A DNA stretch of 64,000 nt, taken from DGNJ01 sp002388905 (GTDB taxonomy: Bacteria > Pseudomonadota > Gammaproteobacteria > Pseudomonadales > Porticoccaceae). This document shows positions 36,749 to 45,722 of this stretch, piece after piece (within the stretch, counting starts at the first letter, position 1; each line of letters starts with the position of its first letter). The notes under the pieces were generated by a model, which worked only from the letters and a program-made list of their open reading frames with translations, was not told the DNA's origin and ran no database searches. The stretch spans positions 186,001 through 250,000 of the forward strand of contig DAITSJ010000001.1 of assembly GCA_036843405.1 (NCBI GenBank), read 5' to 3'. The translations under genes and the position numbers were made by a program.

Positions 36749-37318
36749 GTGGACTGGTCGCGCAATCCCCGAATCCGCCGCGCCGCCGACCGCCTGCGCC
36801 GGGGGGGCGTCGTCGCCTATCCCACGGAGGCGGTCTGGGGGCTCGGCTGCGACCCCCTGAACGAAGCGGCCTTCCGGCGCCTGCTGACCCTGAAAAGCCG
36901 GCCCCTGGCCAAGGGCGTGATCCTTATTTCGGCGGACCGCGACTCCCTGGCGCCCTATATCGGACCGCTCACAGTCGGTCAATGGCAGCGCCTGCGGGCG
37001 GTGGAAGGCCGTCCGGTGACCTGGGTGGTGCCGGCCGGCGCCAAGACACCCGCCTGGCTGACCGGCGGGCGATCGACCCTTGCGGTGCGCGTGACTGACC
37101 ATCCCGTGGCCGCCGGCCTGTGTCGGGCCTTCGGTGGTCCCCTGGTGTCAACGTCGGCCAACCCGGGCGGCCGCGAGCCGGCGCGCAGTAGCCTTCGGGT
37201 GCGTCTCTATTTTGATGATCTGCTTGACGATCTGGTGCCGGGTCTCACCGGCGGCGGTACCCGGCCCAGCGAAATCCGCGACATCGACACCGGCAAGGTT
37301 TTTCGCCCCGGAGGCTGA
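36749..37318 (+). CDS. tsaC: Threonylcarbamoyl-AMP synthase TsaC
   Basis: TsaC makes threonylcarbamoyl-AMP for the t6A37 modification of ANN-decoding tRNAs. The GTG start at 36749 gives 189 residues beginning MDWSRNPRIRRAADRLRRGG, close to the 190 of the E. coli enzyme; the frame is open to 36653 but the extra N-terminus has no family similarity. Family motifs are VVAYPTEAVWGLGCDP, LAVRVTDHP and PLVSTSANPGG. It precedes hemF by 5 bp. Both the tsaC-hemF-aroE cluster and its order after dprA are common in gammaproteobacteria. Confidence 0.94.
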   Translation: MDWSRNPRIRRAADRLRRGGVVAYPTEAVWGLGCDPLNEAAFRRLLTLKSRPLAKGVILISADRDSLAPYIGPLTVGQWQRLRAVEGRPVTWVVPAGAKTPAWLTGGRSTLAVRVTDHPVAAGLCRAFGGPLVSTSANPGGREPARSSLRVRLYFDDLLDDLVPGLTGGGTRPSEIRDIDTGKVFRPGG

Positions 37319-37323
37319 TTGGT

Positions 37324-38238
37324 ATGGATAAAAACGCAGTCAAGACTTACCTGGAGGGTCTCCAGGATCGTATTTGCCAGGGTCTGGCCACCGAGGACGG
37401 TGGCGTCGATTTTCGCGAGGACAGTTGGACGCGTGAGGAAGGCGGCGGCGGTCGCACCCGGGTGATCGCCGAAGGCGCGGTCATCGAGAAAGGCGGGGTC
37501 AATTTCTCCCATGTCCGGGGTTCGGAATTGCCCCCCTCCGCATCCGCCATTCGTCCCGAACTGGCGGGCCGGGCCTTCGAGGCCATGGGTGTTTCCCTGG
37601 TGATCCATCCGCGCAACCCCTACGTGCCCACCTCTCACGCCAATGTCCGCTTTTTCGTGGCGGAAAAACCGGGGGAGGATCCGGTCTGGTGGTTCGGGGG
37701 CGGCTATGACCTGACGCCCTATTACCCGTTCGAGGAAGATTGCATCCATTGGCACCGGACCGCCCGCGCCGCCTGCGCGCCTTTCGGCGAAGCGATTTAT
37801 CCGCGCTTCAAGGACTGGTGTGATCAATACTTTTTCCTCAAGCACCGCAATGAAACCCGTGGAGTGGGCGGACTGTTCTTCGACGACTTCAACGAACTGG
37901 ATTTCGACCGGAGTTTCGGTTTTATGCGCGCGGTCGGTGACAGTTACCTGGACGCCTACCTGCCCATTGTCAATCGCCGTAAGGGCATGGACTGGCGCGA
38001 GCGGGAGCGGAACTTCCAGTTGTACCGCCGAGGCCGCTACGTGGAGTTCAACCTGGTCTACGATCGGGGCACCCTGTTTGGCCTGCAAAGCGGAGGGCGC
38101 ACCGAGTCAATCCTCATGTCGCTGCCGCCTCTGGCGCGCTGGGATTACGACTGGCATCCGCAGCCGGGTACGCCCGAGGCAGCCCTCTACGATTACCTGA
38201 CCCCCCGGGACTGGCTCGGTGAGGGGGGTGCCCCGTGA
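37324..38238 (+). CDS. hemF: Oxygen-dependent coproporphyrinogen III oxidase
   Basis: HemF decarboxylates coproporphyrinogen III to protoporphyrinogen IX using O2, a step towards the heme needed by the oxidase cluster downstream. The 304-residue protein has WTREEGGGGRTRVIAEGAV, the family signature NPYVPTSHANVRFF, FGGGYDLTPYYP, and the C-terminal YDRGTLFGLQSGGRTESILM. It overlaps aroE by 4 bp (ATGA-like, GTGA here). Confidence 0.97.
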   Translation: MDKNAVKTYLEGLQDRICQGLATEDGGVDFREDSWTREEGGGGRTRVIAEGAVIEKGGVNFSHVRGSELPPSASAIRPELAGRAFEAMGVSLVIHPRNPYVPTSHANVRFFVAEKPGEDPVWWFGGGYDLTPYYPFEEDCIHWHRTARAACAPFGEAIYPRFKDWCDQYFFLKHRNETRGVGGLFFDDFNELDFDRSFGFMRAVGDSYLDAYLPIVNRRKGMDWRERERNFQLYRRGRYVEFNLVYDRGTLFGLQSGGRTESILMSLPPLARWDYDWHPQPGTPEAALYDYLTPRDWLGEGGAP

Positions 38239-39068
38239 CCGACCGCTATGCCGTTTTTGGCAACCCCATCGAGCACTCCCGGTCGCCGGAGATCCACGCT
38301 CTTTTTGCCGCCCAGACCGGCCAGGCCATGAGTTACGGCAGGGAGTGCGTTCCCCGGGACGGTTTTGCCGAGGCCGCCGATGCCTTTTTTGCCGGCGGCG
38401 GTCGGGGCCTGAATGTTACCGTTCCCTTCAAGGAAGACGCCTGGCGCTATGCCGCCAGGTTAACGGAGCGGGCCCGCCGGGCCGGGGCTGTCAATACCCT
38501 GATGCTGGCCGAAGGCGGAGCAGTGCTGGGCGACACTACCGACGGTGCGGGTCTCGTCCGGGATATCCGCGGCAACCTGGCCTGGCCGGTGCCGGCCGTT
38601 CGCGTACTGGTACTGGGGGCCGGCGGCGCCGTGCGCGGCGTATTGCAGCCACTGCTGGAAAGCGTTCCCGCATCCCTGACCATCGCCAATCGAACCCCGG
38701 CCAGGGCGCTCGCCCTGGCGGAGGCCTTCTCGGACCTGGGCACGGTGATCGGTTGCGGCTTCGATGCGCTGCCCGGCCAGGTTTTCGACCTGGTGATCAA
38801 CGGCACCAGTGCCAGCCTTGCGGGTGATCTGCCCCCCTTGCCGGACACTTTGCTGGCGGAAGGCGCCCGCTGCTACGACATGATGTACGCTCGCGAGCCC
38901 ACTGTTTTTATGGCCTGGGCGTCCAGCCATGGCGCCGGCGCGGTTGCCGACGGGCTGGGCATGCTGGTGGAGCAGGCCGCGGAATCCTTTCACCTGTGGC
39001 GGGGGGTGCGGCCGGATACGAAACCGGTTATTGCCCGGGTCCGGCAGAGCTTGCAGTCGGGACGATGA
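38235..39068 (+). CDS. aroE: Shikimate dehydrogenase
   Basis: AroE reduces 3-dehydroshikimate with NADPH in the aromatic amino-acid pathway. The 277-residue protein has the substrate-binding VFGNPIEHSRSPEIH, LNVTVPFKEDAW (catalytic Lys) and the NADP-binding LVLGAGGAVRGV followed by IANRTPARA. It starts at GTG 38235 inside the hemF stop. Confidence 0.96.
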   Translation: MTDRYAVFGNPIEHSRSPEIHALFAAQTGQAMSYGRECVPRDGFAEAADAFFAGGGRGLNVTVPFKEDAWRYAARLTERARRAGAVNTLMLAEGGAVLGDTTDGAGLVRDIRGNLAWPVPAVRVLVLGAGGAVRGVLQPLLESVPASLTIANRTPARALALAEAFSDLGTVIGCGFDALPGQVFDLVINGTSASLAGDLPPLPDTLLAEGARCYDMMYAREPTVFMAWASSHGAGAVADGLGMLVEQAAESFHLWRGVRPDTKPVIARVRQSLQSGR

Positions 39069-39110
39069 CCCGTCGCGCTGCTGCTGGGCCATTGTCGCCC
39101 CGCTGGAGCA

Positions 39111-39665
39111 TCAGTCCTCCGATGCCGCCTGTGCCAGATACTGATCCTTTAACTTGACGTAGTTGGCCGGGGAGTAGGTAAAGAATTTTCGTTCGGAATC
39201 CTTGAGGGCGCGCCCCTGCTTGCAGGGGTTGCCGATGTAGACGTAGCCGCTTTCCAGGCGCTTGCCCGGCGGTACCATACAGCCCGCGCCAATGATCACC
39301 TCGTCCTCGACAACGGCGCCATCGTTAATAATCGCGCCGTTGCCGACCAGGATGCGGTTACCCAGGGTGCAGCCGTGGAGCAGGGCCCGGTGGCCGATGA
39401 CCACATCGTCACCGATGGTGGTGGGCCAGCCGCCGGGATTGAAGTCGCTGGCATGGGTGATATGGATCACGGCGTTGTCCTGGACATTGGAGCGATTGCC
39501 GATGCGGATGCTGTGCATGTCGCCCCGGATTACCGCTCCCGGCCAGACCGAGGCGTCGTCGCCCAGCGCCACGTCGCCGATGACGGTGGCCGCCGGATCA
39601 ATGTAGACCCGCTCGCCGAGTCTGGGTGTGTGGCCTTGAAACGGACGTATGGATGGATGGCTCAT
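39111..39665 (-). CDS. Gamma-carbonic-anhydrase-like hexapeptide protein (YrdA family)
   Basis: This 184-residue left-handed beta-helix protein belongs to the gamma-class carbonic anhydrase family. Hexapeptide repeats fill about residues 15-150. Metal-ligand-like histidines appear in NAVIHITHASDF and IGHRALLHGCTLG. Several YrdA-type members have unproven activity, so carbonic anhydrase function is not certain. It diverges from the YheV-like gene. Confidence 0.9.
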   Translation of the reverse strand: MSHPSIRPFQGHTPRLGERVYIDPAATVIGDVALGDDASVWPGAVIRGDMHSIRIGNRSNVQDNAVIHITHASDFNPGGWPTTIGDDVVIGHRALLHGCTLGNRILVGNGAIINDGAVVEDEVIIGAGCMVPPGKRLESGYVYIGNPCKQGRALKDSERKFFTYSPANYVKLKDQYLAQAASED

Positions 39666-39734
39666 AGGGACACGTTCCTGTACTGCGTTGGGCCGTTATA
39701 ATAGTCGTCACGAACTTTCAGTCAAAGGTGCGTC

Positions 39735-39989
39735 ATGGTCGCTGCCAAAAAGCGTTTTATCGCCGGAGCCGTTTGTCCCCGCTGCGGGGCAATGGATCGT
39801 GTGGTCATGTATACCGACGATGAAAAGCGTTACCGGGAGTGCGTCAGTTGTGGCTTCTCGGATGAGGTTCGCCTCCACGAACCGGGGCGGGAGCTGGAAA
39901 CCCGGGTCAATCGCACCCCCGAAGAGCGCCGGGAAGCGGTTCGCCCCGTCCGGATCCTCGACCCCCGCGACCCGCCGGACGACCAGTAA
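39735..39989 (+). CDS. YheV-like zinc-ribbon protein (TIGR02443 family)
   Basis: The 84-residue protein starts MVAAKKRFIAGAVCPRCGAM and carries two CxxC knuckles (CPRC and CVSC) about 20 residues apart, so it is a probable zinc ribbon. It matches the small YheV family of unknown function. The tail is charged and Pro-rich. Its own promoter probably lies in the 69-bp gap from the divergent gene. Confidence 0.85.
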   Translation: MVAAKKRFIAGAVCPRCGAMDRVVMYTDDEKRYRECVSCGFSDEVRLHEPGRELETRVNRTPEERREAVRPVRILDPRDPPDDQ

Positions 39990-40009
39990 CCTTATCCCCG
40001 CATGGCCAA

Positions 40010-40669
40010 CTAGTGCAGGGGTGTCCGGCCCCAGCCCGCGTAGAGCAGCAGCTCATCGGCAAGGTTGTCGACCAGGCAGGGCCAGCTTCTGAGCTGGTCC
40101 CGCCACTGGCTCATGGAGCCGCCGGGCTCGTCCCGGCGGCGCTGGTCGAACTCCCCTTCCGCAGTCATTTCACCGGCAAGAAATTCCACCGCCTCGTCGA
40201 GCTGATTGGCGAAGGGCTCGCCGATCAGGTGGTGAATGATCAGGTTGGAGCGGGTCATGTCCATGGGCAGGAGCAGCGAACCGCGGTGGTGCATGCTGTA
40301 GTCATTGATTTCCTCTACCAGGCGGTGTGCGAGATATGCCTCGTTCATGACGGCGTTGAGGCCCTGGTGGCCGGAGAGCAGGGCGGGCGGGTTGCAGAAA
40401 AAGTCCGAGCTGGCGTAGGCGACCGCATCCGCCATATCCTCGGTGCCCAGAGTGCGGGAAATCGCCTGCATGGCATCCAGGTAGTCCGCCACATGGTGTG
40501 CATAGCGCTCGACGAAGTCCAGCAGGGCTTCAACGGGCCGCTCGCCGGGAACGGTAATGGCGGGATGCAGGCGTCGCACACGTTGGGTCAGCAGGTAGTC
40601 GAGTTCGCCGGTCCGAGCTTCGTGGGCCAGGGCCACGGCAATGGCTTCGCGGATGCTCACCGTGTCCAT
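40010..40669 (-). CDS. Hypothetical helical protein, family not recognised
   Basis: This 219-residue cytosolic protein starts at ATG 40669 (MDTVSIREAIAVALAHEART); an in-frame TTG is 6 bp upstream. It appears mostly alpha-helical, with His- and Asp-rich patches such as FVERYAHHVADYLDAM and VEEINDYSMHHRGSLLLPMD, and no signal peptide or membrane helix. The arrangement is not a clear HD-phosphohydrolase motif. It converges with the YheV-like gene. Codon use looks like its neighbours, so it is probably a real gene. I cannot assign a function. Confidence 0.7.
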   Translation of the reverse strand: MDTVSIREAIAVALAHEARTGELDYLLTQRVRRLHPAITVPGERPVEALLDFVERYAHHVADYLDAMQAISRTLGTEDMADAVAYASSDFFCNPPALLSGHQGLNAVMNEAYLAHRLVEEINDYSMHHRGSLLLPMDMTRSNLIIHHLIGEPFANQLDEAVEFLAGEMTAEGEFDQRRRDEPGGSMSQWRDQLRSWPCLVDNLADELLLYAGWGRTPLH

Positions 40670-41138
40670 GGCCAATCAGGGCTGACGTTTTCGGGAGTTC
40701 TCCGTCCGGGCGGCCTCTGCTGGCCCGGAACGGTGGGTGCCGGGGGCATTGAGCCTTCAATTGTGCCGCCAACCAGTCTTTGGCCGGCCCGTGTCGCGAT
40801 ACCCATGTCTGGTCTTGTCTCGCACCTCTTATCGTAGGTACTCGCCTGGCGGGAGTGCCCCGTAATTGTCATAAATCAACTAAAACCCTAGAACCCTGAG
40901 GCCAAAACGCAAAGAATATATCGGCATAAAAAACCCGGTGGAAGGCCGTCTCCGCGCATGGCGGGGAAGTTTGCACCCGGTGTAAAAGCGGCCACGCCGG
41001 CGGTTTTCAGCGGTGACTGAGCGGGAGGGGTTCTGCTATACTCGCCGGCCGTGCCCACCGGCGGCCCGTTTCTGTAGAGGCGAATGCGCTGCCCGGTGGC
41101 ATTATCCAGACAAAAATTCAATACGGAGAAGTAGGGCG
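40670..41138 (+). promoter_or_regulatory. Upstream region and promoter of the cytochrome oxidase operon
   Basis: This 469-bp non-coding gap holds a likely promoter: -10 TATACT at 41037-41042 with GTGACT (4 of 6 to consensus) at 41013-41018 and an 18-bp spacer. A leader of about 90 nt with GGAGAAG at 41125 precedes coxB. The heptamer CCCGGTG occurs three times in the same orientation (40934-40940, 40976-40982 and 41092-41098); the first two extend to ACCCGGTG and are 42 bp apart. This could be a regulator site. Nothing else is clear; a small minus-strand frame here is not convincing. Confidence 0.5.
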
Positions 41139-42290
41139 ATGCTACCAAAAGCCAAGCAGCTGTTTTTGCGCGTGCTTGCTCCCCTCCTGCTGTTTCCCCT
41201 GTCTGTCAGCGCCATGGCGGAAGAAGGTGGATGGCTGAAAGGGATCAACATGACGCCTGGCGTCACCGAGGTGAGCCGGCAAATCTACGACCTGCACATG
41301 ATTATCTTCTGGATCTGTGTAGTGATCGGCGTAGTGGTTTTTGCGGTCATGTTCTACAGCATGATCGTGCACCGCAAGTCGAAGGGCTACAAGGCCGCCA
41401 ATTTCCATGAAAGCACCAAGGTGGAGATTGCCTGGACCGTCGTTCCCGCCCTGATTCTCATCGCCATGGCCGTGCCCGCAACCACGGCCCTGATCAACCT
41501 TTACGATACCTCCGATGCGGAGATCGACGTCAAGGTCACCGGCTACCAGTGGAAATGGCAGTACGAGTACCTGGGCGAGGGTGTCTCGTTCATGAGCGAG
41601 TTGACCACGCCGGACTCCGAAATCTACAACCGGGAAGCCAAGGGCCAGTTCTACCTCCAGGAAGTCAACAACCCGCTGGTGATCCCGGTGGACACCAAGG
41701 TGCGTTTCCTGATCACCTCCAAGGACGTGATTCACTCCTGGTGGATGACGGACTTCGGCGTCAAGAAGGACGCCATCCCCGGCTTTATCACCGAGACCTG
41801 GGCCAGGGTCGAGGAGCCGGGCGTCTATCGCGGCGAGTGCACCGAGCTGTGTGGCCAGGGCCATGCCTTTATGCCCATCGTGGTCAATGTCGTCGAGAAG
41901 GACGAGTACAACAGCTGGATCGCCGAAAAACGCGCCGCCGCCAAGGCCGAGCGCGAACTGGCCTCCAAGCAGTTCACCATGGACGAGTTGATGAGCCGCG
42001 GCGAGGAAGTCTACAACCGCTCCTGTGCCTCCTGTCACCAGGCCAATGGCGAAGGTATCCCCGGCGTATTCCCCGCCATGAAGGGCGGCGCTATTACCAC
42101 GGGCCCCGTGGAGGGCCATCTGGATATTGTGGTCAACGGCAAGGCGGGTACCGCCATGCAGGCGTTCGGCAACCAGCTTTCCGAAGTGGATCTGGCCGCC
42201 GTGGTCACCTACGAGCGCAATGCCTGGGGCAACAACACCGGCGACGTGGTGCAACCCGTCGATGTTCTCAAGTTTAAACAAGGCCAATAA
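41139..42290 (+). CDS. coxB: Cytochrome c oxidase subunit II with fused cytochrome c
   Basis: Subunit II receives electrons at CuA. The 383-residue protein starts at ATG 41139 with a signal peptide (to about residue 28), then two transmembrane helices (about 50-75 and 95-115) and the cupredoxin domain. The aromatic CuA-entry motif is YQWKWQYEY and the CuA ligands are in GECTELCGQGHAFMPI. The C-terminal extension (about 290-380) carries a heme c motif CASCH and the region VFPAMKGG, so it is a caa3-like fusion. It is the first gene of a cox cluster. Confidence 0.96.
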   Translation: MLPKAKQLFLRVLAPLLLFPLSVSAMAEEGGWLKGINMTPGVTEVSRQIYDLHMIIFWICVVIGVVVFAVMFYSMIVHRKSKGYKAANFHESTKVEIAWTVVPALILIAMAVPATTALINLYDTSDAEIDVKVTGYQWKWQYEYLGEGVSFMSELTTPDSEIYNREAKGQFYLQEVNNPLVIPVDTKVRFLITSKDVIHSWWMTDFGVKKDAIPGFITETWARVEEPGVYRGECTELCGQGHAFMPIVVNVVEKDEYNSWIAEKRAAAKAERELASKQFTMDELMSRGEEVYNRSCASCHQANGEGIPGVFPAMKGGAITTGPVEGHLDIVVNGKAGTAMQAFGNQLSEVDLAAVVTYERNAWGNNTGDVVQPVDVLKFKQGQ

Positions 42291-42304
42291 GGGAGGAGTT
42301 AGTC

Positions 42305-43858
42305 ATGGCACATGGTCCCGCTAAAGGTATTGGCCGTTGGCTCTTTACCACCAACCACAAAGACATAGGTACGATGTACCTGTGGTTCAGCTTCGCCATG
42401 TTTTTGCTGGGCGGTTTATTCGCGATGATCATCCGCGCCGAGTTGTTCGCACCCGGCATGCAGATCATTCGCCCCGAGTTCTTCAACCAGATGACCACCA
42501 TGCACGGCCTGGTGATGGTGTTCGGCGCCATCATGCCGGCGTTCGTGGGGCTGGCCAACTGGATGATCCCGATGATGATCGGCGCGCCGGACATGGCACT
42601 GCCGCGAATGAACAACCTGAGTTTCTGGATCCTGCCGTTCGCTTTCGCGCTGATGTCGGCCACCCTGTTTATGGAAGGGGGCGGTCCCAACTTCGGCTGG
42701 ACCTTCTACGCGCCCCTGTCCACCACCTATGCGCCGCCCTCGGTAAACTACTTCGTATTCGCCGTGCACATCATGGGCGCCTCGTCGATCATGGGGTCCA
42801 TCAATATCATTGCCACCGTGCTCAACATGCGCGCGCCCGGCATGACGCTGATGAAAATGCCCCTGTTCGTCTGGACCTGGCTGATTACCGCCTTCCTGCT
42901 GATCGCAGTGATGCCGGTGCTGGCCGGGGCGGTGACCATGGTCCTGATGGACGTCAACTTCGGCACCAGCTTCTTTGATGCCGCGGGTGGCGGCGACCCG
43001 GTGCTCTTCCAGCATGTGTTCTGGTTCTTCGGGCACCCGGAGGTGTACATCATCATCCTGCCGGCGTTCGGGGTGATCTCGGCGATCATTCCCACCTTCA
43101 GCCGAAAGCCCCTGTTCGGCTATTCCTCCATGGTCTATGCCACGGCGGCGATCGCCTTCCTGTCATTTATCGTCTGGGCGCACCACATGTTCACCGTGGG
43201 CATGCCACTCACCGGCGAGCTTTACTTCATGTACGCCACCATGCTCATCGCGGTGCCCACGGGGGTGAAGGTGTTCAACTGGGTAACCACCATGTTCCGG
43301 GGCGCCATGTCCTTCGAGACGCCCATGCTGTTCGCGATTGCCTTCGTGATCCTGTTCACCATCGGCGGCTTCACGGGCCTGATGCTGTCCATCGCGCCGT
43401 CCGATATCCAGTACCATGATACCTACTTCGTGGTGGCCCACTTCCACTATGTGATGGTGGCGGGCGCGGTGTTCTCGGGCACGGCAGCGATCTATTACTG
43501 GCTGCCCAAGTGGTGCGGCAAAATGTATGACGAGACCATGGGCAAGCTGCAGTTCTGGATTGCCTTTATCGGTTTCAACATCACCTTCTTCCCGCAGCAC
43601 TTCCTGGGGCTGGCGGGCATGCCCCGGCGCTACGCCGACTACGCCCTCCAGTTCTCTGACTGGAACATGGTCTCCAGTGTGGGCGCCTTTATCTACGGCG
43701 GTGCCCAGGTTCTGTTGTTGTACAACGTGGTTCGGACCATTGTCGCCGGCGAGCCGGTCTCCGAACCCAAGACCTGGGAAGGGGCCGAGGGCCTGGAGTG
43801 GACGGTCGCCACGCCGGCGCCCTACCATACCTTCTCTACCCCGCCGGAAGTGAAATAA
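42305..43858 (+). CDS. ctaD: Cytochrome c oxidase subunit I
   Basis: Subunit I carries heme a, heme a3 and CuB. The 517-residue protein has twelve membrane helices, the heme a ligand region TTMHGLVMVFG, the CuB/cross-link motif WFFGHPEVYI and AHFHYVMVAG with the distal heme ligands. The GHPEVY region retains the cross-linked Tyr of aa3-type oxidases. coxB is 14 bp upstream. Confidence 0.98.
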   Translation: MAHGPAKGIGRWLFTTNHKDIGTMYLWFSFAMFLLGGLFAMIIRAELFAPGMQIIRPEFFNQMTTMHGLVMVFGAIMPAFVGLANWMIPMMIGAPDMALPRMNNLSFWILPFAFALMSATLFMEGGGPNFGWTFYAPLSTTYAPPSVNYFVFAVHIMGASSIMGSINIIATVLNMRAPGMTLMKMPLFVWTWLITAFLLIAVMPVLAGAVTMVLMDVNFGTSFFDAAGGGDPVLFQHVFWFFGHPEVYIIILPAFGVISAIIPTFSRKPLFGYSSMVYATAAIAFLSFIVWAHHMFTVGMPLTGELYFMYATMLIAVPTGVKVFNWVTTMFRGAMSFETPMLFAIAFVILFTIGGFTGLMLSIAPSDIQYHDTYFVVAHFHYVMVAGAVFSGTAAIYYWLPKWCGKMYDETMGKLQFWIAFIGFNITFFPQHFLGLAGMPRRYADYALQFSDWNMVSSVGAFIYGGAQVLLLYNVVRTIVAGEPVSEPKTWEGAEGLEWTVATPAPYHTFSTPPEVK

Positions 43859-43876
43859 GGGAGAACGAGGCGAGCC

Positions 43877-44428
43877 ATGGCGATGACATCGACACGCAGG
43901 ACGCTGATCAAACTGTCGGCCGGTGCGGTCGCCATGTTCCTTTTTGCGGTATTCGTCATGCCGCCGCTTTACAACGCCTTTTGCCAGATAACGGGTATCG
44001 GTGGCAAAACCGGTGGGCCCTATGTGTCCGAAGCGGCCGGTATCGACGAGTCGAGGACGGTCAAGGTGCAGTTCGTGGCCACCAACAACGGCAAGATGCC
44101 CTGGGAGTTCGCGCCCACGGTCTACGAGGTCGAGGTACACCCCGGCGAGCCCACGCCGGTGCGGTTCCATGCCCGGAACCCGACCGATAAGGCCATGGTT
44201 GCCCAGGCGATACCCAGCGTGTCGCCGGGTAATGCGGCGCAATACTTCCACAAGACCGAGTGCTTTTGCTTCAATCGCCAGCCTCTCGGGGCCGGCGAGG
44301 ACGCGAAACTGCCGCTGGTCTTTATCGTGGACCGGGACCTGCCCTCGGCGGTGAACACCATCACCCTGTCCTACACTCTTTTTGACGTCACCGAGCGCTC
44401 CCGGGATCTGGTAGCGGGACTGGATTAA
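43877..44428 (+). CDS. ctaG: Cytochrome c oxidase assembly protein CtaG (Cox11)
   Basis: Cox11 delivers copper to CuB of subunit I. The 183-residue protein has one N-terminal membrane anchor (about 15-38) and a periplasmic immunoglobulin-like domain. The copper-binding motif CFCF lies in the conserved HKTECFCFNRQPL. It lies between ctaD and ctaE, the usual place. Confidence 0.95.
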   Translation: MAMTSTRRTLIKLSAGAVAMFLFAVFVMPPLYNAFCQITGIGGKTGGPYVSEAAGIDESRTVKVQFVATNNGKMPWEFAPTVYEVEVHPGEPTPVRFHARNPTDKAMVAQAIPSVSPGNAAQYFHKTECFCFNRQPLGAGEDAKLPLVFIVDRDLPSAVNTITLSYTLFDVTERSRDLVAGLD

Positions 44429-44470
44429 TAGAAGTCGAAGCGCCACGGGGCGCAACAGCGGAGAAAAACG

Positions 44471-45349
44471 ATGGCAACTGAAAGCAATTACTATGTACCC
44501 GAGCAGAGCAAATTGCCGATACTGATGGCTCTGGGGCTGGGCCTGGCGGCCTGGGGTGCCGGCACATGGGTCCAGGGCGGCTCGGCCATGGTCTTCCTGG
44601 CCGGCGCCCTGGTACTGGCCTTTGTGTTCTACACCTGGTTCAGCACGGTCGTCCGGGAGAACATGGCCGGCCTCAACAGTGAACAGCTCAAGCGTTCCTA
44701 TGTCTGGGGCATGAGCTGGTTCATCTTCTCCGAAGTGATGTTCTTCGCCGTCTTTTTCGGGGCCCTGTTATATGTCCGTATGCTGGTGCTGCCCTGGCTG
44801 TCCGAGGGCGAAACCGGCAAGCTGCTGTGGGATGGGTTTGAGGCCTCATGGCCCCTGTACGACACCCCGGCCGAAGCCGTCGGCGGCGCCGGTGCCACGG
44901 TGAGGGGGCCCGAGGAGACCATCAGTCCCTGGCACCTGCCCCTGATCAACACCATTATCCTGCTGACGTCCAGTGTTACCGTTCACTTCGCCCACACGGC
45001 GCTGAAAAAGGAAAACCGCAAGAACTTCAACCTCTGGCTGGCGATCACCGTCATTCTGGGCTGCGTGTTCTTGTTCTTCCAGGTCGAGGAATATTACGAG
45101 GCATACACCGAACTGGGCCTGACCCTGAACTCGGGTATCTACGGCACCACCTTCTTCATGCTGACCGGTTTCCACGGCGCCCACGTGACCCTGGGTACCT
45201 TTATGCTGTTCGTGCAACTGGTGCGGGGCCTGAAGGGGCACTTCAGCCATGATGACTGTTTCGGCTTCGAAGCTTCGTCCTGGTACTGGCACTTTGTCGA
45301 CGTGGTCTGGGTCGGCCTCTTTATCTTCGTCTACGTGCTGGGTTCCTGA
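44471..45349 (+). CDS. ctaE: Cytochrome c oxidase subunit III
   Basis: Subunit III is a seven-helix protein that stabilises the oxidase. The 292-residue protein has conserved motifs WFIFSEVMFFAVFF, FMLTGFHGAHVTLGTFML and YWHFVDVVWVGLF. Codon use and spacing (42 bp after ctaG) fit one transcript with coxB, ctaD and ctaG. Confidence 0.97.
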   Translation: MATESNYYVPEQSKLPILMALGLGLAAWGAGTWVQGGSAMVFLAGALVLAFVFYTWFSTVVRENMAGLNSEQLKRSYVWGMSWFIFSEVMFFAVFFGALLYVRMLVLPWLSEGETGKLLWDGFEASWPLYDTPAEAVGGAGATVRGPEETISPWHLPLINTIILLTSSVTVHFAHTALKKENRKNFNLWLAITVILGCVFLFFQVEEYYEAYTELGLTLNSGIYGTTFFMLTGFHGAHVTLGTFMLFVQLVRGLKGHFSHDDCFGFEASSWYWHFVDVVWVGLFIFVYVLGS

Positions 45350-45406
45350 GGCCTCGCGCCGGCAAAGCCATCTTCCACAGGGGCCAGGGTTATGCCTGGC
45401 CTCTTG

Positions 45407-45667
45407 TCATTCAGCCTTCTCGGGATTGTCCTCGACATTGGCCCGATGAAGCGCCCGGTCCCAGGGCGCCGTACTGTGTAACTTGCCGCTGACGAAACCG
45501 TAGGTGATGGTGCCCACCAGCAGTGCAGCCAGGGTGACGCGGATACCCAGTGCATACAGGGTACGCCGCCTGGGATTGCCCACATCCTTCATCAGGAAAT
45601 ACAGGCCGCTGCTGAGGCTGGCGACAACGGCGAGAAAGAGTACGACAATGATGATTTTCAATAGCAT
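45407..45667 (-). CDS. DUF2909-like twin-transmembrane protein
   Basis: This 86-residue protein has two hydrophobic segments (about residues 3-25 and 42-62) joined by a basic loop (GNPRRRTLYALG). It matches the small DUF2909 protein often found between ctaE and the SURF1 gene in gammaproteobacteria. It is on the opposite strand from its neighbours. No function is known. Confidence 0.82.
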   Translation of the reverse strand: MLLKIIIVVLFLAVVASLSSGLYFLMKDVGNPRRRTLYALGIRVTLAALLVGTITYGFVSGKLHSTAPWDRALHRANVEDNPEKAE

Positions 45668-45722
45668 GGCGAAGCCTTTTATAGAGAAGCCTTTTATAGA
45701 GAAACAAGGGATTTAAGCACAG

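Noticed and set aside
40888..41148. 86-codon minus-strand frame upstream of coxB
   Set aside because: It spans the predicted cox promoter and has no family similarity.
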